Assembly (NCBI RefSeq): GCF_008831285.2
Contig: NC_045148.1
Span: forward strand, 16,596,802 to 16,656,801
Direction: 5' to 3'
From: Nymphaea colorata
Taxonomy: Eukaryota > Streptophyta > Magnoliopsida > Nymphaeales > Nymphaeaceae
Length of the DNA: 60,000 bases
Shown: in pieces, positions 44,361-56,100 of the stretch
How the letters are laid out: every line of letters starts with the position of its first letter
Position numbering within the stretch: the stretch's first letter is position 1
Program-made: the position numbers and the translations under genes
The notes under the pieces: generated by a model
Told to the model about the DNA's origin: nothing
Databases searched by the model: none
What the model saw: only the letters and a program-made list of their open reading frames with translations

Positions 44361-44879
44361 ATTTAAGAAGAAAATTCCGGTAGTTTATAATTTGCAAAGA
44401 AGAACGAGAATTTAAACAACCATATTTCACGAATCCAACTATATAATCAGATATAGTTCTTTAACTATCAAAAACTATTTAGTGCATCTACTGATTTTCT
44501 TTCCTTTTATCACGTCCTTTCTTGCCAATGTTTCACAAATCCTAATCAGATTGCTTCTCATTTTATGCTGATGGGCTACCAGGACTGAAAAAGACCCTCG
44601 CTGTTGAAGTTGAAATGTTCATGTCAGTAAAGAACTGAATCCTATCTTATGGGAAAGAACGGATTAATCCCATCGCAAGTGCAATCACAGTATTTAAATA
44701 TATGACAAGAAATACAGATGAACAAACAAAAAAACTTCTGTACCTTTGATCAATCAAAACTTGTCGACAAAAAATAGCCATGCCACAGCCCATCCGGTGA
44801 AGAAAACCAGATATCAAACGAGAAGAGCGACCTATATCGGATCGGTAAAAATAACAAGAAAAAGACGAAACTCGTCCAA

Positions 44880-45270
44880 GAAACAGAGACACATTTTAAG
44901 AGAGAGAGAGAGTACATACGGGTTGAGCAAAGACAGAGGTGAAGCAGGCGGCCCCCTTTTTCTTCTTCTTCCTATCTCACCGCCAGGAACGGGAGGGAGG
45001 AGAAGAATGGATCACGTCTAGTCCAGCGGAAGGGAAAACACGATGACCACGGCGGGACGACGCAGGAAGACTAAGGGAAGGCGTCGGAGGCGGACGCTGC
45101 GAGGGAGGCGTTCCCTTCCCTGCATCGGTGGCCTCGGAGGAGAGTGACCGGGGATGGATGAAGATCAGCAGGCGTCGGACATTCTTTGTGAAGAGGGGCG
45201 GCGTTGGAGGAGGCCGGAAAGTGAGAGCGAATGAGGGAAATGCGAGGGAAAGGGGAAACCGTTTGGCGGT
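44880..45270 (-). other. Second GC-rich block resembling a promoter and first exon
   Basis: Read on the minus strand this GC-rich block runs through a CT-rich leader (CTTCCTCGTCGTCCC-like) to a possible donor CTCAACCC/GTATGTAC near 44926, followed by (CT)n. No protein is recognised. It has the look of a plant 5' UTR exon with its intron start. Confidence 0.3.
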
Positions 45271-47776
45271 TTTCTTTTTCTCTTTTTTTTTTTATTTAAA
45301 TTAAGAACGATCTTTTTCATAAAATTGAATTGTTAAATCAACTTCCCTTATTATGGAAAACAAATAACATTATCTAATCTAATAAACATTTAACTTTTTT
45401 TTATGTATTTTAAGTTTAATAGAAGTTCGCTTGAAGCTCTTATTTAACAATTATCATGAAAAGAGAGCCTGTTGTTGTAAAAAATCATAAACATATTTTT
45501 TTTCAATTATAGGCAAAAGAAAAAAATCCCCCAAAAAAAAGGAACCCCGCGAGATCCTCAATCCTTCGAAATCACATTTAGACATCAAAATAAACTATGT
45601 AAGAATTATTATTGAACCATGTATCATTTTAAATTCTTAAACAACTTAAAAGGAAAAGAACAATTGGAAATCATATTGTCGCATTTCATCTAATAACTCC
45701 TACTATAGCTTTCTAATGCTAGCTGCAATGAGAGATTGCATTTTTTGTGATGCATTTGGACGGCATTTTACAAGAAAACAATATTCTCTGTGAACAAATG
45801 TTCATAAGTAAACGAGAGAGTCTTGATTGGGTACTTTTTTGGAGTTGAGTGAAAATGCATACTAACCAAGTATGTGACCCGTATATAATGGAAAAGTAAT
45901 AATGTGAACAAGATAGTATTCAGTACTTAAGTAACTTGAATATATATATATATATATACACACACCATTATCTTATTTATTATTAATTTTTTTTGTAATT
46001 CCTTGCTTGGAGAAATTAAGTTAGGTTGTGGATTATGATTGTCGATCCATTTCTAAACTTGTTCTGTCTGGATCTTTTATGTTTATTTGGCTTTGATTTT
46101 AAATCTAGTCCAAGATGTAATTAATCGGGTTTTTGGGACATGTAACTTAACCTTGGAAATATGTTATTAAAGAAGGTTCGATGAATGAATTACATTCCAC
46201 TTTCGACCAAAATAAGATCCATATCCATCTAGCTTGCATTTTAATGTTATCGAGATCTATTAACATTTTGAATTTAAAAACGTACGATTTACTCTTCCGA
46301 TCTATAACATAATATGGAGGGGTTATTTATTAAAATTATAGAATTTGTTTGTCTTGCGAGATCCAGTTTGCAATTAAAGTTTTATATTACGAAACGAACA
46401 AGGAAATTGTAACTGGATTTTTTTATTCCAACTCCAGTTCAAAGTGGAATTTTTATTTCAATGCCAATTTGAGGTAGAACTTTTATTTTAAAATTTTATT
46501 CTAGAATCAAAATTACGGGGCGTCAAACGCCCCTTAAAAAAACCGTCAAATTGAGATTCTCGACGGGGGCAGAGCTAAGACCCCCACCTCAAAATAAATG
46601 GAATGAAATTGGCATTGAAAAGCATGCCCAAGTCTTAGTGGGTGAAGTCAAGCCATTAGTGACAAGAGGGTCTTCATTAAAATCAAGCTCTGCCTTCCTT
46701 GGGGTTTTCCATTACTGAAGAGTCGAAGACCATCAATAAAGAGTGGGTAAAGTCGCCAGGCCATCAGTAATGCAAAAGATTAAGTGTTACTAAACGGTCG
46801 ATCGTTTGGCAAATAAAACGCTTTCCCGGTGTTTTATAAATTTATCCCAAAGATTTGGGAGATTCATGGACGTATAGTTCTAATGTTCCATGAATCTGTC
46901 TTAATATTTACAATAAATTCGTGAAATACTCACAAAGTGTTTAATTACCAAATGGCCACTAAAGGTACTGACCATATTATTGGAAAAAATATTGAAAAGT
47001 GAAAGATGTTTGCCTTAATAGACTTTTCAATCGAGACATATTTTTCCTATTTCTGTATAGTTAATAATTCTTAATATGGCTCCAATATCCAGTGCTTTCA
47101 AAACTGCAAGTTGTTTCAAATGCATCCCGAAGATCCATACGGAAGGTCCATATATTCGAACACAATTGAAGATTTAGCGGTCCACATAAGCTAGGTCAAG
47201 TGAATTTCAAGTACCTGGGTTCTTATTTAGATACTTTAAAATGACATAGCTTGATATTGCATATGCATTAGATCTAGAATAGACCCATGTCCTAATCATG
47301 GGTCTGAGAGCCTAGAGAGGTTCAAATTGATTCTGAGTTCCTTCGGTGTTGTGCTCTTATCTAACCAAAGCCAAGTAGCCAACCAAGTTTATACAAAAGA
47401 TTTGAGCTTGGGAATATGCAGCCACTGCTCTTAAGCCTCTATAAACTTGAACATGCTTAGAAGATAATCTCCATGCATAGCAGCCATCACATGTTTACAT
47501 CGCACGGGAAGAAAACAAAACTATTAGCTATGGTGGTAAGAAAACCGCAGCAGGCCTGGAAGGCCAGTTTCTTAATATACATTCAAAAAAAAGGAGAGGG
47601 ATTTTAGTTATGATCAATTAACTTAGCTGCCAATTGAAGTAATCCACATATAAGCAGCAATTAACAAGAACAAGCAAAGATGTGCTGGTTTATGGAAGAA
47701 AAAGGATTGCGTCAAACGTACTTCAAAACAATAGCCAAGTGTTGGTGTTCAGGACCATGGAAGTGAGGACAAGCGT
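45271..47776. other. AT-rich spacer downstream of RLK-E
   Basis: No gene or complete transposon is recognised. A small palindrome GGGGCGTCAAACGCCCC lies near 46517, and the last 300 bp resemble the 3' flank of the other RLKs (CTATGGTGGTAAGAAAA, shared with 6068-6084). Confidence 0.5.
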
Positions 47777-50251
47777 TCACCTAGGGGCTGAAACTAAAAG
47801 AGATTGGGATTCACTTTCTGTTTGTGATACTAATTGAGGCACCGTTGCATGGAAAAGACCAAGCTCAATGTCGCCATCCAATTCCATGGTTCCCTCCAAA
47901 GCCTTCACAACTGAAGACATTCGAGGCCTCCTGGTGTCATCATTCTGCAAGCACCACATTGCAATCCTCATTACTCTCACTGCTTCTTCTCCATAGCATG
48001 CTCTTTCTTCATCCGTCATATCAACAAGATCCAACAGCTGGTTCTCTGGTGCCAAGGATTGCAGCTGTTTTAGTAAGTATCTGCTTCCTTCAGGCTGAGA
48101 AAAATCCAGGTTCCTTCTTCCACAGACAACTTCCATGACCACTACTCCGAAGCTGTAAACATCGGCTTTCTCTGAGATGCTTGCACTCAACCACTCCGGT
48201 GCAAGGTAACCAGGTGTTCCCCTCATGGTGGTTACCACTTGGCTCTCATCTCTGCTGATCAGCTTAGACAAGCCAAAATCTGAAATCTTAGCGTTGTAAT
48301 TTTCATCCAGGAGTATGTTCTGCGGTTTGATGTCAAAGTGCGCAATTCTCTGGCTGCACTCTTCATGAAGATAGCACAATCCCTTAGACGTGCCGATTAT
48401 GACGTTCTGCCTAGTTTTCCAGTCAAGTTTTGGGTTATCATTTTCATGGAAGATCCACCTATCCAAAGAGCCATTAGACATGTACTCGTAAACTAGAAGC
48501 CTGTGTAATTTCCTGGCACAGAAACCTACCAGTCTTACCAGATTCCAGTGATGAATGCTACCAATTGTTTGAACCTCTGCTACAAACTCCTTCATCCCCT
48601 GCCCTACGTTGTCCAACCTCTTCACTGCAATACGCGTCCCATCATTCAGGATTCCCATGAAAACAGAACCGAACCCTCCCTGGCCAAGAATCGTCTGAAA
48701 ATCCTCGGTGGCCATCTTCAATTCTTCATAAGAAAATCTCCTAGGTGCCATTCCAGGCACTTGCTCCAATTCATCTTCCTCTTCATCCTCTTCTTCTTCC
48801 CTTCTTCTTCTAAGTAGAAACATAATAGTTCCGGCAAGGAAAACGGCGACTGCCAACAATGCAACTGCAATTCCGATGATGGACCTGGCAATCTTGTATT
48901 TCTTACCCTGTTCTCCTCCACCTTGCGACTCAGGTGGAGCTTGAGGCTGAAATGTCTTTGGCACTTTAAAAAATGCCTTGGAAATATAGGTCCTTTCAGG
49001 TAAGGTGTCCACCCTAATTGAGAAAACTTGCTCTAATAAGTAGCAGTTACCGCTGCTATTTTCATTCTGAGAATTGTAGAAGACGGCTTTACAGGAGCAG
49101 TTGTTCGAACAAGCTTCAAGGCATGCGTTAACATTTATTATGTTACCTACTGCTGCACTGGAGTCGACATAAGCGAAATAAGAATAGTTTCGAAAATATA
49201 CTAAACTGCTGGGAGTAGGTTCATTGCAGGAGACTGGAGTTACTTCCTCGCACCCCAAATTTGGCAGTTGAGCATCAGAGGGCTTGAAGTACTCGGTTTT
49301 GTCACCAGGAGGGAGTGGGCAACTGCACTGTCCGTTCTTGCAAACACCCAAGGTGCCACAAACTAGGGGATATAGACATTGATCCGAGTGTTCATTCGCA
49401 AGCTCCTCAGGCACCCATTCACTCCCACCAGCATTCCAATCATAGATGTTCAGTCGTCCATCAAACTCCAGCTTCATGAAGTGGTTTGGCGATTTATAGT
49501 AATACCTGATTGACTGGGCTGTGATCAAGAACGTGTGATTATGCCGACGAAGCGCTGTGTAACTAATTGTACCGTTGCCTATACTATCGTTCATGAAATA
49601 TAGGTCTGTTTTATTGAAATCCTTCAGCTGAAGATACATCTGAGGTGGCTTAGCGTCGATGAACGCTCTCAAATCACTGTCTTCCATGGAAACAAAATAC
49701 GAGGGTTCTGTAGAAGTTGAAGAAACATGGACACTAGAAGTAAGTCTCTGCCCATTCTGCAGCGTTTGTGTTGCAACCAGAGTGTCCGTAGGGTGATCAA
49801 AAGATTGCCATAGAGTCTTGTTCTCTGAGTCAAGAAGCACCAAGTTTCCTGTTTCGTTTAGCTGCAGGGCAGTGACAGGCTTACCAGATGTGCCTGTGGA
49901 CCAAACAACACTACCATCCCCGTGGACCAACTGCAAGTTACCATCCTGAGCGAGCCTGAGCATCGAGCTATTGTCCAGAGGCTCGTTTCTGTTTGCAGTC
50001 CAGACCTCTTTACGCTCTGTTGAAGGTCCAGCAGATATAAAGATGGAGAAGCTGTAAGAGGTTCCACTACCATTGAAGCCACAGGCAAAATTTGGATTAT
50101 TTGTTTCAGTCTGGAGGATGAATTTGTCGTTTGTAACGCGCCATATGAAGCTTTTCCCTAACGACAAGAAGGCTGGGCCGCCGGTAGCAGCAACCTGCAG
50201 GAAATGACAGCTCCAGCAGAAAACCAAGAAGAAGATGCCGAAGTTTGACAT
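47777..50251 (-). CDS. RLK-E: intact G-type lectin S-receptor-like Ser/Thr kinase, SD2-5-like
   Basis: This is a complete single-exon receptor kinase of 824 residues. The ATG at 50251 is chosen because a signal peptide follows directly (MSNFGIFFLVFCWSC). It has a B-lectin domain (about 33-155), S-domain (about 185-280), Cys-rich stretch (about 292-335) and PAN/apple (about 342-432). The transmembrane helix is at about 457-480, followed by a basic RRRR and acidic patch. The kinase spans about 515-785, with GQGGFG (523-528), K544, E559, HFD (638-640), DFG (658-660) and APE (684-686). HFD replaces HRD, so it is non-RD. It is the most divergent intact copy in the array and probably closest to the ancestral kinase body also seen in RLK-C. 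All catalytic residues are present. The ligand cannot be told from sequence. Confidence 0.93.
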   Translation of the reverse strand: MSNFGIFFLVFCWSCHFLQVAATGGPAFLSLGKSFIWRVTNDKFILQTETNNPNFACGFNGSGTSYSFSIFISAGPSTERKEVWTANRNEPLDNSSMLRLAQDGNLQLVHGDGSVVWSTGTSGKPVTALQLNETGNLVLLDSENKTLWQSFDHPTDTLVATQTLQNGQRLTSSVHVSSTSTEPSYFVSMEDSDLRAFIDAKPPQMYLQLKDFNKTDLYFMNDSIGNGTISYTALRRHNHTFLITAQSIRYYYKSPNHFMKLEFDGRLNIYDWNAGGSEWVPEELANEHSDQCLYPLVCGTLGVCKNGQCSCPLPPGDKTEYFKPSDAQLPNLGCEEVTPVSCNEPTPSSLVYFRNYSYFAYVDSSAAVGNIINVNACLEACSNNCSCKAVFYNSQNENSSGNCYLLEQVFSIRVDTLPERTYISKAFFKVPKTFQPQAPPESQGGGEQGKKYKIARSIIGIAVALLAVAVFLAGTIMFLLRRRREEEEDEEEDELEQVPGMAPRRFSYEELKMATEDFQTILGQGGFGSVFMGILNDGTRIAVKRLDNVGQGMKEFVAEVQTIGSIHHWNLVRLVGFCARKLHRLLVYEYMSNGSLDRWIFHENDNPKLDWKTRQNVIIGTSKGLCYLHEECSQRIAHFDIKPQNILLDENYNAKISDFGLSKLISRDESQVVTTMRGTPGYLAPEWLSASISEKADVYSFGVVVMEVVCGRRNLDFSQPEGSRYLLKQLQSLAPENQLLDLVDMTDEERACYGEEAVRVMRIAMWCLQNDDTRRPRMSSVVKALEGTMELDGDIELGLFHATVPQLVSQTESESQSLLVSAPR

Positions 50252-50302
50252 GAGTAATCCTCCTCTGTCTCTGATCAGTTTCACTCAATTGGAGGTTTAA
50301 AG

Positions 50303-50317
50303 GGGATAATACTCGGG
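50303..50317 (-). promoter_or_regulatory. Candidate core promoter of RLK-E
   Basis: Gene-direction CCCGAGTATTATCC matches the box upstream of RLK-C and D at a similar distance (about 55 bp) from the ATG. The larger promoter block of the other genes is not seen here. Confidence 0.35.
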
Positions 50318-50455
50318 TTTACCATTCTCTTTCAGGGTGAATAGAATACTGTGGTGTGGTGGCCGGGAATACTGATCTGGGAATCGAATTGACATAATCT
50401 CTGATATCACCTACCCACATATTTCTTCTTTTTGTTTTCTTTTTGCCCACTTCTG

Positions 50456-50517
50456 CAATCCATCTTGCCATTTGATCGACTGACCAATCCATCTTGCCAT
50501 TTGATCGACTGACCAAT
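50456..50517. repeat. Tandem duplication, 29 bp x 2
   Basis: CAATCCATCTTGCCATTTGA and the next nine bases occur at 50456 and 50485. Confidence 0.9.
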
Positions 50518-51435
50518 GACATATTTATGGCTCATAATGTCATTGTCTTTATGAGGTATGCTGATTAAAGAACGACCTTATCTCTATTATTCAGAATACG
50601 ACGCCAACTAGACGTTTAGACAGTCAATTATCTGACCTGAATCAACCATACTCGTTTCGATCTCCTTGTATTGGATCTTGACTTACAGTATAAATCTGGA
50701 GATTCACAGTTATCTAATCTTAAATTTGGGTTTATGTTAATTACTTGTAAGATGCTCGTGATGGTAATCTTAATAAAATTTCATCATTATTAAAATTGAC
50801 AAAGTTTCTTACCCTATTTTTGCTGCAAATATTCATTTTTGCTTAATAAAGGTTGGCAGCCACCTCCTGCGCAGCTTTTAATTGGAAAGTTTCTCATCTC
50901 ATTCAAGTGTTTTACATGTTGTCTTCCATCAGTAAGTACTGGAAATTAAAACCATCATTTCTAAGGAGCTGAGAATATTGAAAATGAGTGTTCTCTTGAT
51001 TTTCTCTCAAAACATTCCCTTAATTCTGCCAATTTCTGTTAATTTTGTCGTCCAGTTTCAGTAATGCCTGCTTGATTCTATAGAGTGTTTCACAAATGAG
51101 TTTGACAGGCGCGTGGTTGACTTACAACGCCAAGCCTGAACTCTAACATGAGATCAACCTCGTTTTAATGGGTACAAAGAGAAGACAACAACAATATCGT
51201 GGCCAACTTTCAGTTTTATTATAAAAGAGATTGAAAGAAATTTGGCGGACTCTCTCTCTCTCTTGCACAATAATGGAAAAGACCGATTCAACTCGGTGTG
51301 CATATTGAATCGGTGACATTAATATTGTTTTTAAGACTACTCCGCGTTAATACTTTTTTGGAAGGACAGGACCAATTGCAATTGTATGCCACAGATTGAC
51401 CACTATTTTGGGTGAGCATAAGGGTTATCCTGCTG
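50518..51435. other. Spacer upstream of RLK-E
   Basis: AT-rich with no gene recognised. A short (CT)n run lies near 51250. Confidence 0.5.
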
Positions 51436-52050
51436 CTCGAATGAGAGCCGAAGCTCTTCCTTTCCTCCCGTCCTAGGGTCCAGAGTTGCATCTAGGGATG
51501 TCAACGGATCGGATTCTGATCGGACACATCTTTAACCATATTCACTTTTTCGGATATTCATATATTTGGATTCGGATTCGAATTCGAATAAAGCAAAGTC
51601 ATATCCGAATCCGAAATCCAATTTTCCAATCCGAATCCGATTTTTATATTTATATCTGAATCTGATTTTTATATTTATATCTGAATCCGAATTTTGAACC
51701 GGATTTTGCCATTTTTCAAGTATTAGATAGAGGATATTTGTTTAAAAATGAATCTGATCCGAATCCAATCTGATATTCATGTATATCCGAATCCAAATCC
51801 AAATCCGATCGGATGTCATTTATTAAATCCGAATCCGATCCGATTTCTTAATCGGATATTAAATTTTTATCCATATCCGATTTTTTCGGATCGGATCGGT
51901 CGGATATCCGATTCCAATCGGATATATTGACATCCCTAGTTGCATCGACACCAAGTGGTAAGATAACCACTCGAATGAGAGCCGAAGCTCTTCCTTTCCT
52001 CCCGTCCTAGGGTCCAGAGTTACATCAACACCAAGTGGTAAGATAACCAC
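51436..52050. repeat. 80-bp tandem duplication, first copy split by a MITE
   Basis: CTCGAATGAGAGCCGAAGCT through ACCAAGTGGTAAGATAACCA is present at 51436-51492 plus 51947-51969, and again at 51970-52050. Removing the MITE leaves two adjacent copies, so the duplication came first. Confidence 0.85.
51493..51938. mobile_element. hAT-type MITE (446 bp)
   Basis: TAGGGATGTCAA at the left and TTGACATCCCTA at the right are perfect inverted repeats. The 8-bp duplication GTTGCATC flanks it (51485-51492 and 51939-51946). The interior is full of ATCCGAATCCGA-type words on either strand. It has no transposase. Confidence 0.95.
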
Positions 52051-52293
52051 ATGTTTCATCTTGGATCTTGGACATAGAGATCCACCTCCCTTTTTGGTAC
52101 AGGAGCACATGCAAATAGAACTGGAGACACGCTGCATAATATGCCAGCATGTCTCAATCCACCCGTTTGAGCTATGTACCTCAAGGCGATCGACCACTAT
52201 TTAATTGAGCCTTCTTTTTTTAACTTAGGCTCTTGCCTGGGTATTCTTCCACATACGAATTTTTGCTTGGCTGACGCAGGAGAATGAATCATC

Positions 52294-52450
52294 TGAGACC
52301 AGCCCCAAAGTTGACTTTGTTTTTTCATAACACGGATAAATAGATGGAAGATGTCATCAGTTATAAGTTTGATTGGAAATTGAGACCAGCCCCAAAGTTG
52401 ACTTTGTTTTGTATAACACGGTAACACGGATAAATAGATGGAAGATCTCA
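52294..52450. repeat. Tandem duplication, period 87 bp
   Basis: TGAGACCAGCCCCAAAGTTG begins at 52294 and 52381. Both copies end in GATAAATAGATGGAAGAT, and the second has an 8-bp internal GTAACACG repeat. Confidence 0.85.
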
Positions 52451-53133
52451 AGTTGATAGAAAATTGGAGTAGCAATTCGTTTTTGCTCTGGAATTTTTGT
52501 TTTTCAGCGGCTTCCTTCGATTTCTTGATTTCCCAATTGAAGGTAGGTTATTATCGTAGCCTACCCTAGTTTGATCGTGGGGTTTCAGGCGTGCCCCTCC
52601 TAAATGCACTGCACCACCAGATCACCTTCTTAAATGTGCAAGCGAGCTTATGTAATTTACAAAAAAGAAAAAACCATTGAGCTTATGTAATTTAATGTGC
52701 AGAACTTATAAGACCAGTTCAACTTTTGGCTTGGAACTCGGCTCAACTGATAGACGAGACTCTTCATGCACCCCGACCTAAGGTTCGACGTTGCTTACAG
52801 TTTTAAAAATGACAAGACTCAACATTTCAATTAAAACTGTACTTGGCCTCGTGAAGTCCGATTAAGAGGCTATAAATCAGACCGCCCTTATCCGACATGT
52901 GAACCATGACCCTTTGCGAATGGAGTATTCTGGTTTCAATCCAAGAAACAACGAAGTTCAGTAGTTTCTGCATCGCGAAGCACGGATTATGCATATATAC
53001 TAACGCTACGGAAACCAAAAACTAAGAAAACAAAAATTTTATAATGAAACAAAAAATTAGTCCACACACCGTTGGACAGCAAACTCCAAAAATGAAAACA
53101 AACATCTACACTTAAATGGCTGCAAGAAGTTGG
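52451..53133. other. Spacer and probable 3' UTR of the VPS35L-like gene
   Basis: No gene is recognised. The part adjoining 53134 should include the 3' UTR of the minus-strand gene. Confidence 0.4.
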
Positions 53134-56100
53134 CTAGAAGTAAGTTTCATGTCTGTCTAATACGCTTACAGCTGACTGCAGATAACTATTGTTCTCTGGC
53201 AAGCTAGACTTTGCGATATCAATTAGTTGGCAGCAAATGTGAGACACGTCAGTTACCTGAAATGCCCGAGCTAGCTTTAGTTGACAATAACAGAAAGGAA
53301 AACCTATCAAGAAAGCTAGAGAAGATATGCAGATTAAAGATAAGCATGGCTCCTGAATCTTATAACAGGCATACCTGAAAGGCAGAGAGAAGGCAGAAAC
53401 AAGCCTCAAGTGCAATGTATCCTCTGGCAGCCTGAACCCACAAACGTACACATGAGAGAAAGAGAGAGAGAGAGAGAGAGATGAACTATGAAGACAGAGA
53501 GATGAACTATTAAGACTTACGGTGTTGCTTTCTCTTTCAATGGTGTCCAAAATGCTGCGCACAGCAGAATCACAAACTTCATGAAGCTTATTAAGGAAAG
53601 ATATCCCCCCAAGATACAGGAGGTCATCACCCACTATCTAGAATACGCAAGCACCAAATAAAAATTGCATAAATTGTTCAGTTACCAAAAAGAAAGCATC
53701 CAGACAACAGTGAACAGATGAAGAACGAGAATGCTAGCCAATGAAAAGAATATTTTCCACCAAACAGAGATTCTACCAAATTGAGGCAAAAGAAGGTCCA
53801 AACAAACTATAGTAAAAAGGGTATACAATCAGAAAAAAGTGAACTGACTATGTTTCCAAACAAAAGTAGAATACCAGGGAAAAAAAAGGAAAGTTCAGCC
53901 CCTTCTGAAGTTGGATTGGTGGACTAAATACCCTTCAAGAGAAATTAAGCGTTGAAAACCATCACTACAAGTACAAGATAAGCAAACGATGGAGAAGATC
54001 TTTATTGTAAACTTTATTTTTGTATGGAGGAATAACATAGAAAAAGGATGAGAAAACACAAAGTGGAGAAGATAATCTACAAGACAACTGCCAAAACGAG
54101 AAGGAAAGAGTTTTCCAGTATCTCCTATTTAATATTATCAAATTATGAGATTATATAACAATCACTAGATACTTGAAGAAACAGATCTTCCAGCCAGACT
54201 ATGACTTCATGTAGGAACATGAAAACCCTTCATACCCCATCACTAATTACATGGTATGGAAGCCTTCTCTGAGAAACTGTTGCAGCAACTGAAACAATTG
54301 CAAAAAGCAACCTGCTTCTCAATGTGGGAGTCACCCTGCAACAAAATTTCGAGTATAGTGAAACTGAAAGATGTTCTTATCAATCAAATTCTGTAATTTG
54401 ATCCAAAAGGTTATGGGATTACCACAACATAGAATTAGTAATATCCATCAACCTCCTCAAAAAGCTACATATTCCATCTCCAGTAACAACTGCGAGAAAA
54501 AAAGAGTGGATAACTGCACATAGAAATAGAAAGGATATGAACAACCAAGACATTTTGAATAGACCTGAGTAAATCCCGCAGTAACAATAAAAGAGAAAGG
54601 GAACATTCACCATGCGAACAATTATCTGGTACTCATGATACTGTTGCTCACATACTGAGTTTGTGCAACTTGCGGGAATAGCAGCAACACATTTCTTGAC
54701 GTTCCAAACCACCTAATGTATTTTAGGTGTCCTAGGAACTCATAGAATGTGTACTCTCTCTATATATATCTCTCTCTCATGCACACACATATGCCCATGC
54801 ATTGAGCTGTCTAACAGTTATTCACATGGATGTGTTTTATGACTTCTTAGGGAGTGTTTCCTCCAAATATAACTACTCTGCATGTCCAAAATATAGATGT
54901 TGATGGTAGTTCAGAATTCAGAATTTCAGATTTTTATAAGCTGAAAAAGCTCAAGCAATTATTCTCCGTGCCATTGTAAATCCAATCTACATACCGCAAA
55001 ATTATATATCATATGTTTATTCTATGCGAAATAGAAAATATTCTAAGGGAAAAAATTTTAGAACCTGGAACCATGATTAAGAAGCTGCATAAGCATTGAA
55101 ATGATGAGGTAAGTCTTTCCGCATCAAAGATAGAACAACAACCTGAAAAAGCAATATTCAAGATTCCATTGATCCAGGAAATACAAGTAGGCACATAAAG
55201 GCACAAAAACAAGATATGCCAAGTAAAAGCAGTGACCGTATAACAGCCAAAATGCAAGACAATAGCACAGGCAAGAATACACAAGTATAGCCACTGAATT
55301 AATTAAACAATGACATGCAAGCCAAAATTGCAGACATGTACATCAAGAAAAAAAGGCCAAAAACTAATTTTTAAGATTTTTAAAATGGAACACTTTTTAG
55401 CAATTTCACCTGATTCTTTCTGTATGTTTTGTATTGCATATCATACTTAATGCTGTATCGACTCTCCAGTAAAACAGCTTCTCCAAAAAGAAAGTATCAC
55501 AACTAAAAAAAGACTAATGCAATACATTCCTGGACCTAGACAAAATATGGGTTCCGGCGTCCAACTTACCCCAATAGCATTTCAAAAGTTTTTTTGAACT
55601 TGTGGGTGGGTTTATGTGGATTTTGTGATTGGGAAACCATCTTCAACATCTAAATTAAAAATTTTAAGAAACTTTATGAAAGTTTCTTTTCCTTATCTGT
55701 GAAGTCTTTTTAAAGCAATGAAGAAGTGGTTATGGTATTCCATATGACAAACCTTCAAAAGAATTGAAGATCTGTGCAAAGCAAAGCCCTAAGAGAACAA
55801 CAATAAGAACTTCCATCTCGATCACCCAAAAACTGAGGGCCCTTTTGGACAATGGAGACATTAGACATTGGTATCCCCCACATGTGTCCATGTATATGTA
55901 GGCTCTGCTGACTACCTAGGCAAATCAGTCAACATAACAAAAACAGAAGTGAAGTATGACTAGAAAACTACCACTTTTAGGATCTAGTCTGTCAAAGCTG
56001 CCTATGGCAACATCAATGAGACCTTCAGTTTGAGATAGGAGGTCATGCTGCAATGCAATCTGCCACGTTAAGAAGAAGGATCACATAACAAAAGCACAAT

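Noticed and set aside
44746-45021. A 90-codon plus-strand frame
   Set aside because: No recognised domain. It spans the edge of a GC-rich block and a (GA)n run.
46510-46540. Palindrome GGGGCGTCAAACGCCCC as a transposon end or terminator
   Set aside because: Only one short palindrome is visible. No partner end, target duplication or transcript context supports a call.
51748-51930. A 60-codon frame rich in Asn/Pro
   Set aside because: It is generated by ATCCGAATCC repeats inside the hAT MITE.
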